From positions 43,001,038 to 43,065,037 of the forward strand of contig NC_089741.1 of assembly GCF_040412425.1 (NCBI RefSeq): a stretch of 64,000 bases of DNA, written 5' to 3'. Positions within the stretch are counted from its first letter, which is position 1. Each line of letters begins with the position of its first letter. Under the pieces are notes generated by a model. That model did no database searches and had not been told where the DNA came from. It worked only from the letters and a program-made list of their open reading frames with translations. Source of the DNA: Macrobrachium rosenbergii. Lineage: Eukaryota; Arthropoda; Malacostraca; Decapoda; Palaemonidae. Positions 62,481 through 64,000 of this stretch are shown piece after piece. Both the position numbers and the translations under genes were made by a program.

Positions 62481-64000
62481 CTTGAGCATAATAGTCTTCC
62501 AATAAGCAATCTGTACCCTGGAGGTCTTCCCAAGGACATCTTTCAACATAAATATCACAGCATACATGCTTGGTATCGCATAGCCTATAAATAGAAACAC
62601 ACAAACTACTTGGTAACCTGTCCAGAATGAAAAATTCCAGTGATCGCTTTTGCTGGTTACTGAGCCAATAATCATGAAACTGAAGCCCATGAATACATGC
62701 CTAGGGAAGATCCATGGAGACCAGTATATGCCACTGACTGTCCCATAAAGTTCTACTTGCCTAAAGGTAACTTGGAAGTAACTTTAATGCAGGGTTGCCT
62801 CGTTCTGTCCTTAAACAACAGTATGTAGTTTGACCTATGTTTATGAGGAAAACCTGACCGTAAGGACATGAGAACCAAATTCCCAGCCACTACATTAAAC
62901 ATATACGAATGCTGAGCATACTAACAGGTTGTATGTCAGGCTCACCAGCAAATTGGTTATAGGCACTTACCAGTAGCTTAGTGTAAAGAAAGGTTGGGGC
63001 CCACCAGCATTGCACTAAGTGACCAGCTATTGAAAGTGGGTGCCTCAGTAAGCAAGAGGTCTGAATATCGCTCAGTAACCACTGTCAGCTGGAAGTATAA
63101 TAATTGAAGTTTACCTTTCTACTGTGTGCCATCAAGGTCCAGTTGGATAAATTGAACAGGTTAGTTTTAGGAGTGTGATCTTCCTGGTGAAGGATCATTT
63201 TGCACATACCTTAATATGATGAGAGAAGGTCCCATTTCCACTAAATATTGTAAGCCTTTCAGTTGTATAATTACTTGTCCTGCTGTCCCAGCTCTGAAGC
63301 CGTACTCCTGGAAACTGTACCATACACAGAACAGAGCTAGTAAAAATTCCAAGTTGAATCTGCCAAGGGCCTCCAGACAAAGTCAGATGCTTAAAGAAAC
63401 TTATAATTACACTTTTGCTTGCTGCAGAAATCTATAGGTATAATATTAATTGCCATCCAGCTACTGTACTTCCACCCTTTACATTATGTATATTGTAAAC
63501 ATATAGTTTACTGAAAATACAAATTTATATGCTTTTCCACTTGCAAATCTCGGCTGCAGTACTTTAAATTTGTGATGTTACAAAAACAGGTATTCACTGC
63601 CTTATTAGTTTTTATGAATTTAGTTGTCGACAAAATGTTAGAAATATGTATCAAACACTGAGTATACACTTAAATCAAGATGTATGGTGCAACATACTAG
63701 GCTACTGGTAACAAGACCATGTAAGTAAACAGAAAGTAACTTCATTAACATATACTTAAGACCACAGAGTCAATATTCTTAACACTTGTAAGGCTGGCCA
63801 CAAAAATTTATGGAGGTGTGTACAAGACCTGTAGAGATATGGGCACATGAAAAGAAAATGGGATACTGATGAGGTGTCACAGTCAAGTGCTAAAATTCAA
63901 GGTTGGAATACCTAGGAAGGCAGTATGGCAATGTTGCTGACTTAGTAGTCTCCAGCAGTTGAAAAATAATAGTCTTATGTTAAAATACTTTTTTTTTACT
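62481..64000. other. No gene recognised to the window end
   Basis: Unique sequence with a few scattered words like those of the preceding minisatellite (to about 63,060). This may be intron of the KIAA0825-like gene, whose terminal exons would then lie beyond the window. Confidence 0.45.

Noticed and set aside
62229..62690. 153-codon minus-strand cysteine-rich frame
   Set aside because: It overlaps the degenerate minisatellite, lacks coding signatures, and sits opposite the probable intron or downstream region of the plus-strand gene.

Overview
The window looks like nuclear DNA of a decapod crustacean. The evidence is indirect: about thirty long dinucleotide and trinucleotide arrays, split genes with GT/AG introns, BEL/Pao and non-LTR retroelements, and dispersed repeat families of a type I associate with shrimp, crab and crayfish genomes. 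The species cannot be read from the sequence.

Layout. Positions 1-22,100 hold almost no recognisable coding DNA. They contain (GA/CT)n, (TA)n, (CA/GT)n and (ATT)n arrays, several satellites and minisatellites, copies of a SINE-like family, and 3' ends of non-LTR retroelements, several of which end directly in an (AAT)n array. A large imperfect palindrome lies at 21.93-22.10 kb. Positions 23,895-32,021 are one BEL/Pao LTR retrotransposon on the minus strand. Its two ~1,024-bp LTRs are nearly identical and it sits in an (AAT)n array. Gag and protease are mostly intact, but pol is split by about eight frame changes. A short transposon with an 8-bp target duplication follows at 32.3-32.75 kb.

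From about 34.8 kb the character changes to a gene-bearing region in which all genes are on the plus strand. TACO1 (34,793-39,748, five coding exons, YebC/TACO1 family) is followed by about 8 kb of intergenic DNA. FXN (frataxin, 47,859-50,353, three coding exons seen) comes next. Only 135 bp after the FXN stop codon, a multi-exon gene begins (50,489 to at least 60,545, eight coding exons, 562 codons, no stop seen). It resembles KIAA0825-type proteins, but that name is tentative. TACO1 and FXN both act in mitochondria, in COX1 translation and in iron-sulphur cluster assembly respectively. The 3.6 kb from 41.6 to 45.4 kb between them holds four palindromes resembling RFX X-boxes. Introns contain MITE-like elements, a five-copy exact 41-bp tandem repeat and retroelement 3' UTR pieces. 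The right end (61.2-62.5 kb) is a very diverged minisatellite with a 103-bp inverted repeat inside it.

Limits: exon boundaries come from reading frame and splice consensus only. First exons and transcription starts of TACO1 and FXN were not found. Repeat family names were assigned by eye, without database comparison.
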